Shown here piece by piece: positions 54,601 to 64,000 of a stretch of DNA of 64,000 bases. The DNA is taken from the NCBI GenBank assembly GCA_037974965.1, contig JBBPFI010000015.1:283001-347000 (forward strand). The letters run 5' to 3'. Source of the DNA: Dacryopinax spathularia (taxonomy: Eukaryota; Basidiomycota; Dacrymycetes; Dacrymycetales; Dacrymycetaceae). Under the pieces are notes generated by a model, which ran no database searches, was not told the DNA's origin, and was given only the letters and a program-made list of their open reading frames with translations. Position 1 is the stretch's first letter, and every line of letters begins with the position of its first letter. A program made the translations under genes and the position numbers.

Positions 54601-55331
54601 TAATGCGGAACCTACCGGACCCTCTGTAAGTGACAATGGCAAAAAGAAGCGATGATGTTCTCACAGATTCCCGGCGGTGGCCGTGCAGATGACGACGGGA
54701 CCGATGGTGTTAAGGGGTGCCGGCCGCAACGGACACGCGGCATGTGGCAGCCCGCGGAATAACTCTTAGCTGCTCTCGCTGCTCGATAGGCGACCCACAC
54801 AGTATGGTAACGATACCATCTGCGTGGATCCACACCTTTTCGGACACTGTTGTCATCAATAAGGACGACTCTCACGCCCCCGCCATGCAGTTACCACATT
54901 TTCGGCATGGGTCATTCACGTGCCTCCGCAGAGGCTTCCTTTTATCAGAAGCTCAGGTCGGGACTATCAAGAGCTCCTATATTCTGCTTCTTTCTGGCCA
55001 TCTGACCCCGCGGATCCTCTCAATCGTTCCGCGGCTATGCATGCCCGCTTGGGTGCGCTACAAAATCGCCGCAGGCAACCAGTCACCGTGGGCTTCTTTT
55101 GTTCCATTGTCATCCGCTTGGTCCGCCTCCTTTCGCCACCTTGTCTCTTTCCATTCACCACGCTTTCTTGTCTACCTTCTTGCTTTCGCATCTTCATAGG
55201 TTGGATTGGGCTGCGAAGGCACTTGTGTGATCAATTCACCCGTCGCCGCAAAGGGCGCTTATCGCCGCTCACAGTCATCTGCTGCGCGATGGACCGGTGG
55301 AGCACGGAGCCATCAATGCCTATGATGGACA
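54601..55331. other. Intergenic, nothing firm
   Basis: A 731-bp gap. Open frames exist but lack recognisable domains. A 5' exon of the zinc-finger gene could lie in the last part. Confidence 0.35.
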
Positions 55332-56774
55332 ATGATGTCGACACAACAGAGTCGGGATCCTCTATCGGATCTCGTGGATGCAAGTCTCTTGGGACTTCAC
55401 TTGTACATGTCCACTGATGATGGCATTTTAGCGCCAAGATGGAGCGAGGCGCCTATCTTTCGAGCCACTACACAACATTCGCTGGCCGATGTCGCATTGG
55501 ACGCCATGGCTCGTATCAAGGTGCATGATCCGATAGTCGAGATACCCCAAAGGACGGAGGCACAGTACATTATCCAGCCTATGTATTCAACGAGAGGCAA
55601 GGCCGCCCCACTGCGCTCTACTCTTGAAGCACAGAAATGGCCGAACCTGCTAGATCAGTATCCAACCAACTTGCGACCTGCGGATGACTCGGGAAGTTCC
55701 CCCAAGCGGGGCGTAGCGGCTACTCCGAGGTTCCGCAATGTCGACGAGATGCCAAAGCCTAATGTCCCTATCCTTCCGGCGCCGCCTACCGGATTCGAAC
55801 TGCGCTGGGCACAGCCTGCCTCTGGCTCCTCATATCAGCCTGCGGACGTCAAGAAAACGCCTACGCAGGAGGACAACGTGGAGGACACCGAGTCCGAGGA
55901 CCACCGACCGGCTGCTCGTCCACCCGAAGATGTCAAGAGCCGCCCGCAGAGGGAGGCATCGGCGAATCCCTTCCGGGAGAAGGACGGTCGATATCCGGCT
56001 CGGACGGTGACTGTGCGATTCGCCGACTACGAGAGACGCATCATGAAGGAGAACCAGTCCTTTGCGGCTCGGAAGGCGCTGCTGGCACAGACGCATCAGG
56101 GGCTGAAGATCGAGCCCATCGGGGGCAATGTCGCCCGTGTGACGATGTGCGGATTCATGAAGCCCGGCGATCCGACGATGACGTGCGGGATCTATACGAC
56201 GAAGACGTACGACCTTATCCGGCACCGGGTTGCGCACTTGTACTACGAATGCTTGGTCGCTGAGCTGGACGAGATCCCGCCTGGTGGAGGCCTAGTCTTC
56301 GGCGGCTTCCACGTCGAGCTGCCAACCTGTCCGTCCTGTGGGAAGAGCTTTACGCGCTGGGACAGTCTGCAGCGACACGGGAAGCGGACTGATACTGCCT
56401 GTTTTGCGCCTAATCGTGCCAAGCATACCGAAGAACGAGCGGATCCAGAGAAGCGGGAAGAAAACCTGCGGCGCGAGCTCGAGAAGAACATCGGGATGCA
56501 GTACTGGATCAAGACGCCGCAGCCTTTGCCCAAGACCGTCAGAGCTAAGGTCGGCCTGCGGAATGGCGGTCCAGGACTCGGGAGCTGCGTGCTCGAGATC
56601 CTTTCGGTGCTCGAGACGTATGCGGCCAAGTACGAATTCACGACGGTTAAGGAAGGAAAGGAGCTTCAAGTCAGGTTGCTCGATCATGGCGAGCCGGGCG
56701 GGATCCCATTCTATCGTCCGATGAAGGGCAGCTATGATCCCAACCCGAGCGGGAACGGCTTGGTACTGCCTTGA
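55332..56774 (+). CDS. C2H2-type zinc-finger protein, single exon
   Basis: ATG 55332 (MMSTQQSRDPLSDLVDASLL), 480 residues, no intron. The N-terminal half is acidic/proline-rich and probably disordered (TEDEDs-like stretch QEDNVEDTESEDHRP). The C-terminal half has two zinc-finger-like units: CGFMKPGDPTMTCGIYTTKT with RHRVAHLYY, then a better one CPSCGKSFTRWDSLQRHGKR with a final Cys instead of His (TDTAC). The end is a globular domain (GSCVLEILSVLETYAAKYEF). Probably a nuclear DNA-binding protein; absence of introns is unusual in this neighbourhood. Confidence 0.65.
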   Translation: MMSTQQSRDPLSDLVDASLLGLHLYMSTDDGILAPRWSEAPIFRATTQHSLADVALDAMARIKVHDPIVEIPQRTEAQYIIQPMYSTRGKAAPLRSTLEAQKWPNLLDQYPTNLRPADDSGSSPKRGVAATPRFRNVDEMPKPNVPILPAPPTGFELRWAQPASGSSYQPADVKKTPTQEDNVEDTESEDHRPAARPPEDVKSRPQREASANPFREKDGRYPARTVTVRFADYERRIMKENQSFAARKALLAQTHQGLKIEPIGGNVARVTMCGFMKPGDPTMTCGIYTTKTYDLIRHRVAHLYYECLVAELDEIPPGGGLVFGGFHVELPTCPSCGKSFTRWDSLQRHGKRTDTACFAPNRAKHTEERADPEKREENLRRELEKNIGMQYWIKTPQPLPKTVRAKVGLRNGGPGLGSCVLEILSVLETYAAKYEFTTVKEGKELQVRLLDHGEPGGIPFYRPMKGSYDPNPSGNGLVLP

Positions 56775-57713
56775 AGGCGAGGAGGAGGAGGAGGATCAAC
56801 GGAACCGGCGATTTGGTTGTTACCGGTATGGAGGCTAGGATGTTCTGATTTGGTTGGACCTGGACTCTCTTGATACATGATTTTTGTTTTCCGGACGAGT
56901 GTACTCTCTTGATGACTTTGTTGACTAGTGACATATACGACCTTTACGATATTGACAATTGGATTCGGATTGATGTGCATCAGCGCAGGCCATACGGTAC
57001 GCTGGAGGCACCGGGAATCCAGGCTACGATTTTGTGCGAATATCGGTGATCCAGGGCATCAGCTTTCGAAACCCGGATGTACTAGAATTCCGTGCCGTTC
57101 GTTCGATGTGGAGGTACTATTCCTGTCGTGCTGATGCGAGTCAGAAGGCGAGGAGGAGGTTAGGTTGCCAGCGTAGCAGCGGCAGCGGCTTCTGTGCCCA
57201 GCTCACAGCTGGCAGTGGGGGACAACCGACCCAAGTCATCTGCGGGGCAACCTCGGTCTTTGCCCCATAGTTATCAGCTGAGCACATGGGCTCCATTCCC
57301 GGCCCGGAATCACAGTGCGCGTCGTGGATTGGATGAGACAGGCGTAGGACCGCTGTGGTGAATAGGGTTGGTGCCTCCTCTTTCAACTGATGCGCTCCAT
57401 GGCGTGCCTATCCCTCGACTGTATACGATACTTCGAACCCGGTATTCCACCTGCGCTTAGACTTGCCACGCGTACGACCCCAACCCTGCTGCTGACGGGG
57501 GAACCTATTTGGGGCTCAGGATCGACAGATATGGTGAAAGCCGCTCGTTGACAGCTTCTGCCGTTCGGGGCGAAGTCAGTCCATCAGCACCCGCACGCGC
57601 GACGCCCTCCACCGGCCTCGCCGTCCTCAAATACCCTCCAGCGACGATGGAGCAGGCCTATCGCCCCTTCTCTTCCTTACTACCTACCTAGCCAACACGT
57701 CTATCGATAAGCA
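56775..57713. other. Intergenic, nothing firm
   Basis: About 940 bp. A (GAG/GGA)n run follows the zinc-finger stop (56778-56794). No further gene. Confidence 0.4.
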
Positions 57714-59036
57714 ATGGCAAGCCAGAAGAACCTCCCGCAGGTCGAGTACCGCAGGCTCGGCAAGTCCGGCCTCCGTGTCTCCGTCCCAATCCTGGGTGCG
57801 ATGAGCTTTGGCTCGCTCAAGCAGATGGTGCGCCTCGCTAGTTCGTACAAATACTGCGCATACTAATAACGGCCAACAGGACTGGGTTATCGAGGAAGAG
57901 GACGCATTGCCGTTGTTGAAGTATGCGTGGGACCGCGGCGTCACCACCTGGGACACGGCCAACGTAAGCCCCGGCCCCCTACTCCTCGACCTTCGCCCTC
58001 ATGTCTCTTTTGATTGAACTCATTCTGACGCAACTCTCAGGTCTACTCCGCCGGTGTATCTGAGAAGATCATTGCCAAGGCTATCAAGAAGGTGAGTTCC
58101 TGAATACTTACGCACCGGACTGGCTAACATTCCGCAGTACAACATCCCGCGGTCCAAGCTCGTCATCTTGACCAAGGTATGCTCGCGACACTGGTTCACT
58201 TCTGGAATATCTGCTAATCTCCATGTAGTGCTTCGGGCTCGTTCCCGATACATTGGATATCCGTGCGAATGACCACCCAGAACTGAAGAACACGCGTGAC
58301 TACGTTAACCAGTAAGGACGACAGACGATGTTGCGCTTCCTGACAAGTCTGACCTGCTCTTGCTAGGTCTGGCCTGTCCCGCGGCGCGATCTTCAATGCC
58401 GTCGAAGCTTCCCTTAAGCGACTCGAGACGGACTACATCGATCTCCTCCAGATCCATCGTTACGACCCGAACACTCCATTCGAGGAAACCATGTGCGCTT
58501 TGAACGACCTCGTCCGGTCCGGCAAAGTGCGGTACATCGGCGCGTCGTCCATGTTCGCGTGGCAGTTCGCGGAGTACCAGCACGTGGCGGAGAAGAACGG
58601 GTGGACAAAGTTCATCAGCATGCAGAACCATTATTCGCTCATGTACCGCGAAGAAGAGCGGGAGATGAACAAGTACTGCGAGTACACCGGCGTGGGTCTG
58701 ATCCCCTGGGGACCGGTGGCGGCTGGTCAGCTCGCAAGGCCGCTCAGCGAGCAGAAGGAGAGCGCGCGTGCGAAGGCCAGTGCAGCGCAGAGGAAGCTCA
58801 CGGCCGCCGATGAGGAGATCATCAAGCGTGTCGAGGAGCTTGCGAAGAAGAAAGGATGGACGATGGCCCAGGTCGCCCTGGCTTGGATCGACGGCAAGTG
58901 CTCGAGCCCGATCGTGGGCTTCTCCAGCCCGCAGAGGCTCGAGGAGGCGATTATCCCGGATAAGAAGCTTACGCCGGAGGAGTTCAAGTATCTTGAGGAG
59001 CCCTACCAGGTCAAGGAGATCCGCGGCCACAGCTAG
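57714..59036 (+). CDS. Aldo-keto reductase
   Basis: ATG 57714 ([20 protein letters not shown]), with introns after FGSLKQM, WDTAN, AIKK, LTK and NQ. TIM-barrel AKR with the catalytic tetrad visible: Asp and Tyr in [15 protein letters not shown], Lys in LVILTKCF and His in LLQIHRYDP. Other marks are [48 protein letters not shown] and a C-terminal NADPH-binding part, [15 protein letters not shown]. About 350 residues, typical for the yakc/aryl-alcohol-dehydrogenase group. Reduces carbonyls with NADPH in the cytosol. Ends [10 protein letters not shown]. Confidence 0.9.
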
Positions 59037-59597
59037 AGGATGGGGCAGTCGAGTTACTGTAGCGAGTGATGTGCTGTATGCAGCCTTGTGATGAATAAAA
59101 TGGGCATTATGTATACTGTATGGCTTCTGGAGGATATCCGTACAATATCGGAAATTAAGGCCTCGCAGTATCGGATAATTTGCGTGCTCTGACAGCCCTG
59201 TGTCCTTCCCTCCCAGTTAGGCGGAGCGCGAACTGCTAGGATAAACATCTTGTTTCCTGCTGAGCCGCCCACAGTGTCTGTGGCCACGGATCTCCTCGCC
59301 CGAGATGATTGGAGCTCCTCAAGCTTCATCATGGTATCAGAAATGGTCGCTTCCGGCGTCTGCCGGCTGAAAGACCCAAGGATCGCGCCCGAGTACTCGC
59401 CGTCAATCTGGCTCATCTCCAAGTATGTAGGCATATGACTTCGCATCACTTGCTCGGCTGGCCGTCCTTGACGCTCGACACAAACACCGGCCGTCCCGAC
59501 CCTGCCCTCTCAGCTGCAGAGCGCAAGCCGCCCGCATCCACTAACGACACCTCTGGCGCACAGCAGCCAACCACCCCCTCACTCTCCCAGAACCCCG
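59037..59597. other. Convergent intergenic region
   Basis: A 561-bp gap between the aldo-keto reductase stop and the RWD gene stop. No gene. Confidence 0.4.
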
Positions 59598-60716
59598 TTA
59601 CCCCCACTCAGCCCCAACCGCCCTCTCCAACCTCCCCCCCAACCCAATCCCCTCCAACCATCTCCCCACAACCCCCAATTCCTGCCTATTCCCCTTCTCC
59701 CCTCCCATACCAGGTCCACCAAGCTCGTCGCTCCTCGTCACTTCCGACATTGTGCTAAACACGCGCGGGCCGACTTCGCGGAGTCGTTCGGAGACTTTTT
59801 TGTGCGAGGGGGGGATGGAGGCCCAGGAGTGGGATTTGATGTGGGACCAGTAGGCGTCGAGGGATGCGCTGGCTGCTGCTATATCCGCTGGGGTGGGCCT
59901 GACTTCTTCGGCTACTGCTGCTCCTGAGCTGGCTGGTGACGGGCTGGGTAAGGCGGGAGGGGAAGGGAGCGGGTGCTCTAGGACGACCAGGCCGGGTTTG
60001 CCGGCTAGGACGAACCCCGTTAGTGGGGGGTCGTGTGACGCAGCGTAGTTCACTAGGTCTGCGCGCTTGGATTTTGTACTGAGGGAGGGGAGGTGGTGCC
60101 ATGTTCTTAGGACCAAGGAGGACATGCCGCTGTTTAGGTTGGCAGAAGCTGGGTTTGAGGCCGAGCTTGAGGCAACAGAGGTGGAAGAGAGGGTGGGTGC
60201 GAGAGTGCGCAGGGCGGCGTGGAGGTTGTCGATCGTGGAGAGGACGTAGCCTAGGTCGTCTTCCTCGCCGCCCACAGAGTCCTCAGGAGGCGCAGCAAGA
60301 CTGGCAGCTAGTTGGTCGTACTCCGAACGCGAGAGCCAAGCCGGCTGGCGTAGCCGCAGTGCGGGTCTAGAGGACTGGCTGGAGGATGGCGCCAGAGGGA
60401 GGGTGATGTCGACTTCCAGCTGTGGATCATTAATGGAGGCTGGGAGATTCCAGTTGTCCTCCGTCTTCAGAATGAGGAGCAGCCTCAGCCCATTAGGCAC
60501 GTTGGGCGGAGATGCAGAGGTGTCTGCTAGCCATTCTTGTAGCTATCAATAATTGGTCAGCATAAGGCAGACATGTACGAGTGTGGTCGAAAGGCGTACC
60601 ACTGAGACCGCCTCCTCTGTCTCCGGCTGCAGGACCAGTTCCCCATCAGCGCAATATACAGCCCGAAGCAGCTCGAGTGTGCTCAGCTGTTGCTCGACGA
60701 GAGCAGCATCGAGCAT
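59598..60716 (-). CDS. RWD-domain protein of the RWDD2/DUF1115 type
   Basis: ATG 60716 (MLDAALVEQQLSTLELLRAV). The RWD domain runs through YCADGELVLQPETEEAV, an intron, LQEWLADTSASPPNVPNGLR, and LLLILKTEDNWNLPASIND. A linker is followed by a second domain, LTGFVLAGKPGLVVLEHPLP with YWSHIKSHSWASIPPSHKKV, matching the C-terminal DUF1115 domain of RWDD2 (KPG ... W..I). Two exons, about 350 residues. Function of RWDD2 proteins is not settled. Divergent from the next gene over 244 bp. Confidence 0.8.
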
Positions 60717-60960
60717 CGACGTCCTCCGACAGACCGCTGTGTTGTCCGAAGCAACCACCGCTGAGATGCTGATGCTAACGATGATGATGAGGTGAGGGAA
60801 GTCGGCCGCGGACGGGCGCTTAGATACGATGAGGGTATGTGACGTGGCGCCTTTACGCCCGACAGTCGTCCGACAATAACCACCACCATCCTCCACATTC
60901 TCTCACCCTTCCCTTGCTTTCCACTCTGTCTACTTCGATATCTGAAGCTGTTATAGCTGT
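60717..60960. promoter_or_regulatory. Divergent promoter of the RWD and ubiquitin-like-domain genes
   Basis: A 244-bp shared upstream region with pyrimidine-rich sequence before ATG 60961. No TATA box seen. Confidence 0.45.
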
Positions 60961-62844
60961 ATGGAAAACTCAGACTCTCTTTCTCGTCCATCTATACCCA
61001 CCCCATCCGCCCATATGTCCGCAAGCGCCCCGACCTCAGGAGGGGGGACCACCACGCTCACCCTGCATCTCCCCTCCCACCCGACCCTCCTCCAACAGCC
61101 CACCCTAACACTCCCCAAATCCTCCTCCATCTCCGAGCTCAAACACCTCCTCAGCCCAATAATAACGAACCATCCCCACGCAGGCGGGATCAGGCTGTTC
61201 GCCCAGGGCAGGGCATTGGGACATCACGAGGTCGTAGGCGACATATGGGGCGAGCAGGGGCATGTACACATTGCGCTGCATCCCAGTGCATGGCCAGATC
61301 GGCCGCCTATGCCTGCTCCGATCCGGACGCAGCAGTCTCTGCCTACGCCCGCGTTGGGTGCGGGGATGGGGACGCCGGCGTACCCGTTTCCTGCTATGAG
61401 CCTGCCTACACCGGGGGCGACGGGCACTGTCACTCCTGCAACGCCTTTCCCTGGCGCCTCATTCTTGCCTCCTGCCGCACCAGATCCGACAACAGACCCG
61501 CACGGAGCAGCAAGGACGTACTACCTGTACCTCCATCTACGAGCAATCGCGACACTCACCCGTTCACCGGCGCCTCGCTCCCCGTATCCGACGCCAGACG
61601 ATGAGCGTCGAGCCAGGGAGGCTACGAAGACGTACGTAGAGCGACTGGGGATAAGAAGCGGGCTGCAAGATGACGAGGGGTGTGATATCCCCGGCGTTGG
61701 GCAAGGCCTGGGTGTCCAAGGCGGAGAATGGAAGACCGTTCTAGTAGAGTACGTCCCCCTCCCTCCTCACTCCCCTCAAACTTTACGCTCATTGCTGACT
61801 TATGACGATAGTGGCCTCCCATACCTAATGCAAGTCTCCTCCCTCCCCCACTCAACACCCGACCAACAACTTGCCCTCCGCACCCTCCTCTCCACCCAGC
61901 CCTTGCTGCATCTCCTCTCTTCCCCACTCGCATTCCCCACCTCTCTCCCCATGCCCCTCCCTCTTCCCGTCACCATCCCAGGCGCACCAGCAGGCCCCGC
62001 AGTCGTAGGACCAGGAGGACAAGCAAACCAAGTCCTCCTCCGCTTCACACTCTACATCCCGCCCATCTCCCTCCTTCTATCAGTAGCGTTCGCCCTAGCC
62101 AGAGTCTTGTTCTTTTGCTTTTTGTTTACGCGGGGTGGGTCGCTGGAACGGAAGACGCTTGTCGTGCTGTTTGCGGGGCTCTGGGGGATGTGGGAGGTGC
62201 ATAGGCTTGTGGGGGCTCATTTTGCTGCTGCTGCTGCTGCCGCCGCCGCCGCAGGCGCGGGGCCGGGCGGTGCAGGGCCGGCAGGGCATGGTGCGCAAGC
62301 TGGCGCTGCACCGGCGCGCGGTGGGCCAGCTGGCGCTGGAGGAGCAGGAGGTGGAGCGGGAGGAGGACGACAAGGCCAAGCACCAGTGAACCAACGTTCT
62401 CCCCTCCTCTCAATCCTCGCCCATTCCGGCCTTCCCGTAGAAGACCAACTCCTCTTCCCCCCTCCTTCTCCCAGCGACCCTCCTCGCCCCCGCCCCACAG
62501 CCCTAGACAGGCTAATGGCCCACCCGATCCTCTCCCTCCCCCTCCATTTCCTGCTCACGATCCTCCCCGAGTTCTCTCGCCTCCGAGCGCAAGCTCTCGC
62601 CCAGCGCGAAAAACGGGTCAGGGAGTTCTACGGCCCCATGCGCCGCTTAATGCAGCGCCGCTCTGAGGGAGATCAGACAGAAATGACGGACGACGAGCGC
62701 CGAGCTGTCGATCAGTGGGCGAGGCTAGGGACACGGGAGAGGAAGTATGTCCAGAGGGTGCTGGATGGAGGGGTGGATGAGATTGCTGTTATGTGGGCTG
62801 CGGCGGAGGGTGCGGGGGAGGAGGTTGGGGGTGCTGTTTGGTAG
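60961..62844 (+). CDS. Ubiquitin-like-domain multi-pass membrane protein (HERP/Usa1-like)
   Basis: ATG 60961 (MENSDSLSRPSIPTPSAHMS). An N-terminal ubiquitin-like fold is visible: TTTLTLHLPSH, SISELKHLLSPI, GGIRLFAQGRAL and HVHIALHPS. A Pro/Thr-rich linker follows, then two hydrophobic segments (LYIPPISLLLSVAFALARVL, then FFCFLF and KTLVVLFAGLWGMW) and an Ala/Gly-rich low-complexity stretch near 62220-62390. A 63-bp in-frame intron at about 61750-61812 (GTACGT ... CTGAC ... ATAG) is likely, joining VLV to DGLPYLMQVSS. Layout matches HERP/Usa1 proteins of ER-associated degradation; Dsc3 is an alternative. Function is inferred. Confidence 0.6.
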   Translation: MENSDSLSRPSIPTPSAHMSASAPTSGGGTTTLTLHLPSHPTLLQQPTLTLPKSSSISELKHLLSPIITNHPHAGGIRLFAQGRALGHHEVVGDIWGEQGHVHIALHPSAWPDRPPMPAPIRTQQSLPTPALGAGMGTPAYPFPAMSLPTPGATGTVTPATPFPGASFLPPAAPDPTTDPHGAARTYYLYLHLRAIATLTRSPAPRSPYPTPDDERRAREATKTYVERLGIRSGLQDDEGCDIPGVGQGLGVQGGEWKTVLVEYVPLPPHSPQTLRSLLTYDDSGLPYLMQVSSLPHSTPDQQLALRTLLSTQPLLHLLSSPLAFPTSLPMPLPLPVTIPGAPAGPAVVGPGGQANQVLLRFTLYIPPISLLLSVAFALARVLFFCFLFTRGGSLERKTLVVLFAGLWGMWEVHRLVGAHFAAAAAAAAAAGAGPGGAGPAGHGAQAGAAPARGGPAGAGGAGGGAGGGRQGQAPVNQRSPLLSILAHSGLPVEDQLLFPPPSPSDPPRPRPTALDRLMAHPILSLPLHFLLTILPEFSRLRAQALAQREKRVREFYGPMRRLMQRRSEGDQTEMTDDERRAVDQWARLGTRERKYVQRVLDGGVDEIAVMWAAAEGAGEEVGGAVW

Positions 62845-63086
62845 TGTCTTGACCTGGAGCGGCTGCGGGGGGATTGGATTTGGACTGTGCGTGTAGATGA
62901 GTGTATTGGAAGATAGGATCTGTTTGTGGATGGAGGGGGCAATGGATGAATTTGTCGGCCTGGACATATATGTCCCGCTTGGTCGGAGTCCGCAGACTAC
63001 GTATCCGTGTACTTCAGAGTTAAGACCATGGTTCACGCTCGACATCGGCATACTTGGACAGACTGAAGGAGCTCACTGTCTCTCAT

Positions 63087-63178
63087 GGGCGTGTAACTCA
63101 GGGGTAGAGTGCTTGCTTCGCATTGATATCCTAATCAGAGCTTGCATGAAGTCGTGCGTTCGATTCGCACCTCGTCCA
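63087..63178 (+). tRNA. tRNA-Ala (anticodon CGC) with intron
   Basis: A cloverleaf can be drawn: acceptor GGGCGTG with CTCGTCC, D stem ACTC/GAGT, anticodon loop TTCGCAT with anticodon CGC, T arm GTGCG-TTCGATT-CGCAC, discriminator A at 63178. A roughly 20-base intron (TTGATATCCTAATCAGAGCT) follows position 37, the usual place for nuclear tRNA introns. The acceptor has the G3-T70 wobble pair that marks alanine tRNA. Two stem mismatches (positions 6-67 and 28-42) are odd and could mean a weak or decaying gene. B box GTTCGATTC is intact. Confidence 0.75.
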
Positions 63179-64000
63179 GCTTCCCGCTTCCTTTTTGACT
63201 CGTGTCATCGCTTTAGGTCCTCGTGACCAACATTGTGTACTTGTGTCAGTTATACACTGATTGTTCACTGTTCACCTTCTTTGATACCCCGTGCCAATGG
63301 CAAGCTCAGGAGTTGGAGGGCTTTTGCCACAAAATAAGCTTTGCTCCCGAACTCCATGCGTCTGGTAAGCTCAGCACAAGTAGACCATCAGGAAAGTGTT
63401 TCCTAGACCTTTTACCCTTCCTCTGACTCAGACTCCACTAACAAGTCAGCTGTATGTCCCCTAAACAGACTCTGCTTCCGAAGTTTGTGCCAACGACTGA
63501 CCCTAGGCTTCTCCCGCTGCAAGAGCCACACAGCGGACTCAAGAGCACCATAAGGTTACTCCATTCAGCGGTAATATCCTCCAAAACCCGCATACAGCTC
63601 TCTGGGATATTATTCCCTCGTACAGTTAGTCGCCTGCGAACGAACCTGCCGCTGTTCGGCATCAAACTCAACTGGGATCAGACTCCGCTCCCGACGGCCA
63701 TCGCCATGGACTCCCTCTTCATCCCCCATGAATGCTTCATACAGTCCCAATGGCCAGAAAGGGTCAATATGGATGCATGATATCTATGTGCGCGGGTTCT
63801 ACAGTTGTTACAAATGCAAATGCAAATATTTACGATGCCGTACAGTCTCGCAATCTCGATCTACAATCTCGCCCTCTCGCCACGGACCACTTGAACTGCA
63901 CCAGGGCCAAGAGGTGTGGCCGGCGGGCCGTATCTACACGTTCTACAAGACGTCGCGGCCCCAGTAAGCCGCACTCTGATGTTGATCGAGGGAGGACACT
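63179..64000. other. Window end, no firm gene
   Basis: About 820 bp. Frames at 63454-63780 (+) and 63438-63671 (-) are open, but I recognise no domain. A gene continuing past the window edge is possible. Confidence 0.35.

Overview
This window comes from a filamentous basidiomycete, probably Agaricomycotina. Almost every gene is cut by short GT-AG introns of about 45-70 bases, and the gene set is fungal: a HOOK endosome adaptor, a Kre9/KNH-type GPI protein, etherase-type glutathione transferases, F-box proteins and a basidiomycete-type integrase. I cannot name the species.

The main feature is one large insertion at 2062-28332 (26,271 bp). It starts and ends with identical 26-bp terminal inverted repeats and is flanked by the 3-bp duplication CGA. 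It splits a small secreted-protein gene on the minus strand: the 5' part lies at 28336-28680 and the 3' part at 1644-2061. An uninterrupted paralogue at 29403-30128 shows what the empty site looked like, so the boundaries can be read to the base. The element looks whole and recent.

The element has two outer arms of about 3 kb, each closed on the inside by an array of 114-bp tandem repeats: 12 copies on the left and 10 on the right, in opposite orientation. The left arm carries an OTT_1508-like nucleic-acid deaminase and the right arm an F-box-like protein. The core between the arrays holds an alpha-kinase (-), a DDE/rve-type integrase (+), a complete Rad9 checkpoint-clamp homologue (+), an unrecognised helical protein (-), a PIF1-type helicase (-) and a large unrecognised protein with a cysteine-rich C-terminus (+). 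Integrase, helicase, clamp and deaminase together suggest a self-moving element that handles its own DNA processing and the host damage response. That role is inference. I saw no capsid, envelope, family-B DNA polymerase, tyrosine recombinase or reverse transcriptase.

Left of the element lies the 3' end of a 2-oxoglutarate/Fe(II) oxygenase. To its right is ordinary host sequence: the intact secreted-protein paralogue, a class-3 lipase-fold protein without the usual nucleophile serine, an M28 peptidase of the glutamate carboxypeptidase II type, a membrane/coiled-coil protein, three glutathione transferases around a HOOK gene, a GPI protein, an aldehyde dehydrogenase, an F-box protein, a C2H2 zinc-finger protein, an aldo-keto reductase, an RWD-domain protein, a ubiquitin-like-domain membrane protein and an intron-containing tRNA-Ala.

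Exon boundaries were read by eye from splice signals and frame continuity. Gene starts and ends are more reliable than internal splice sites.
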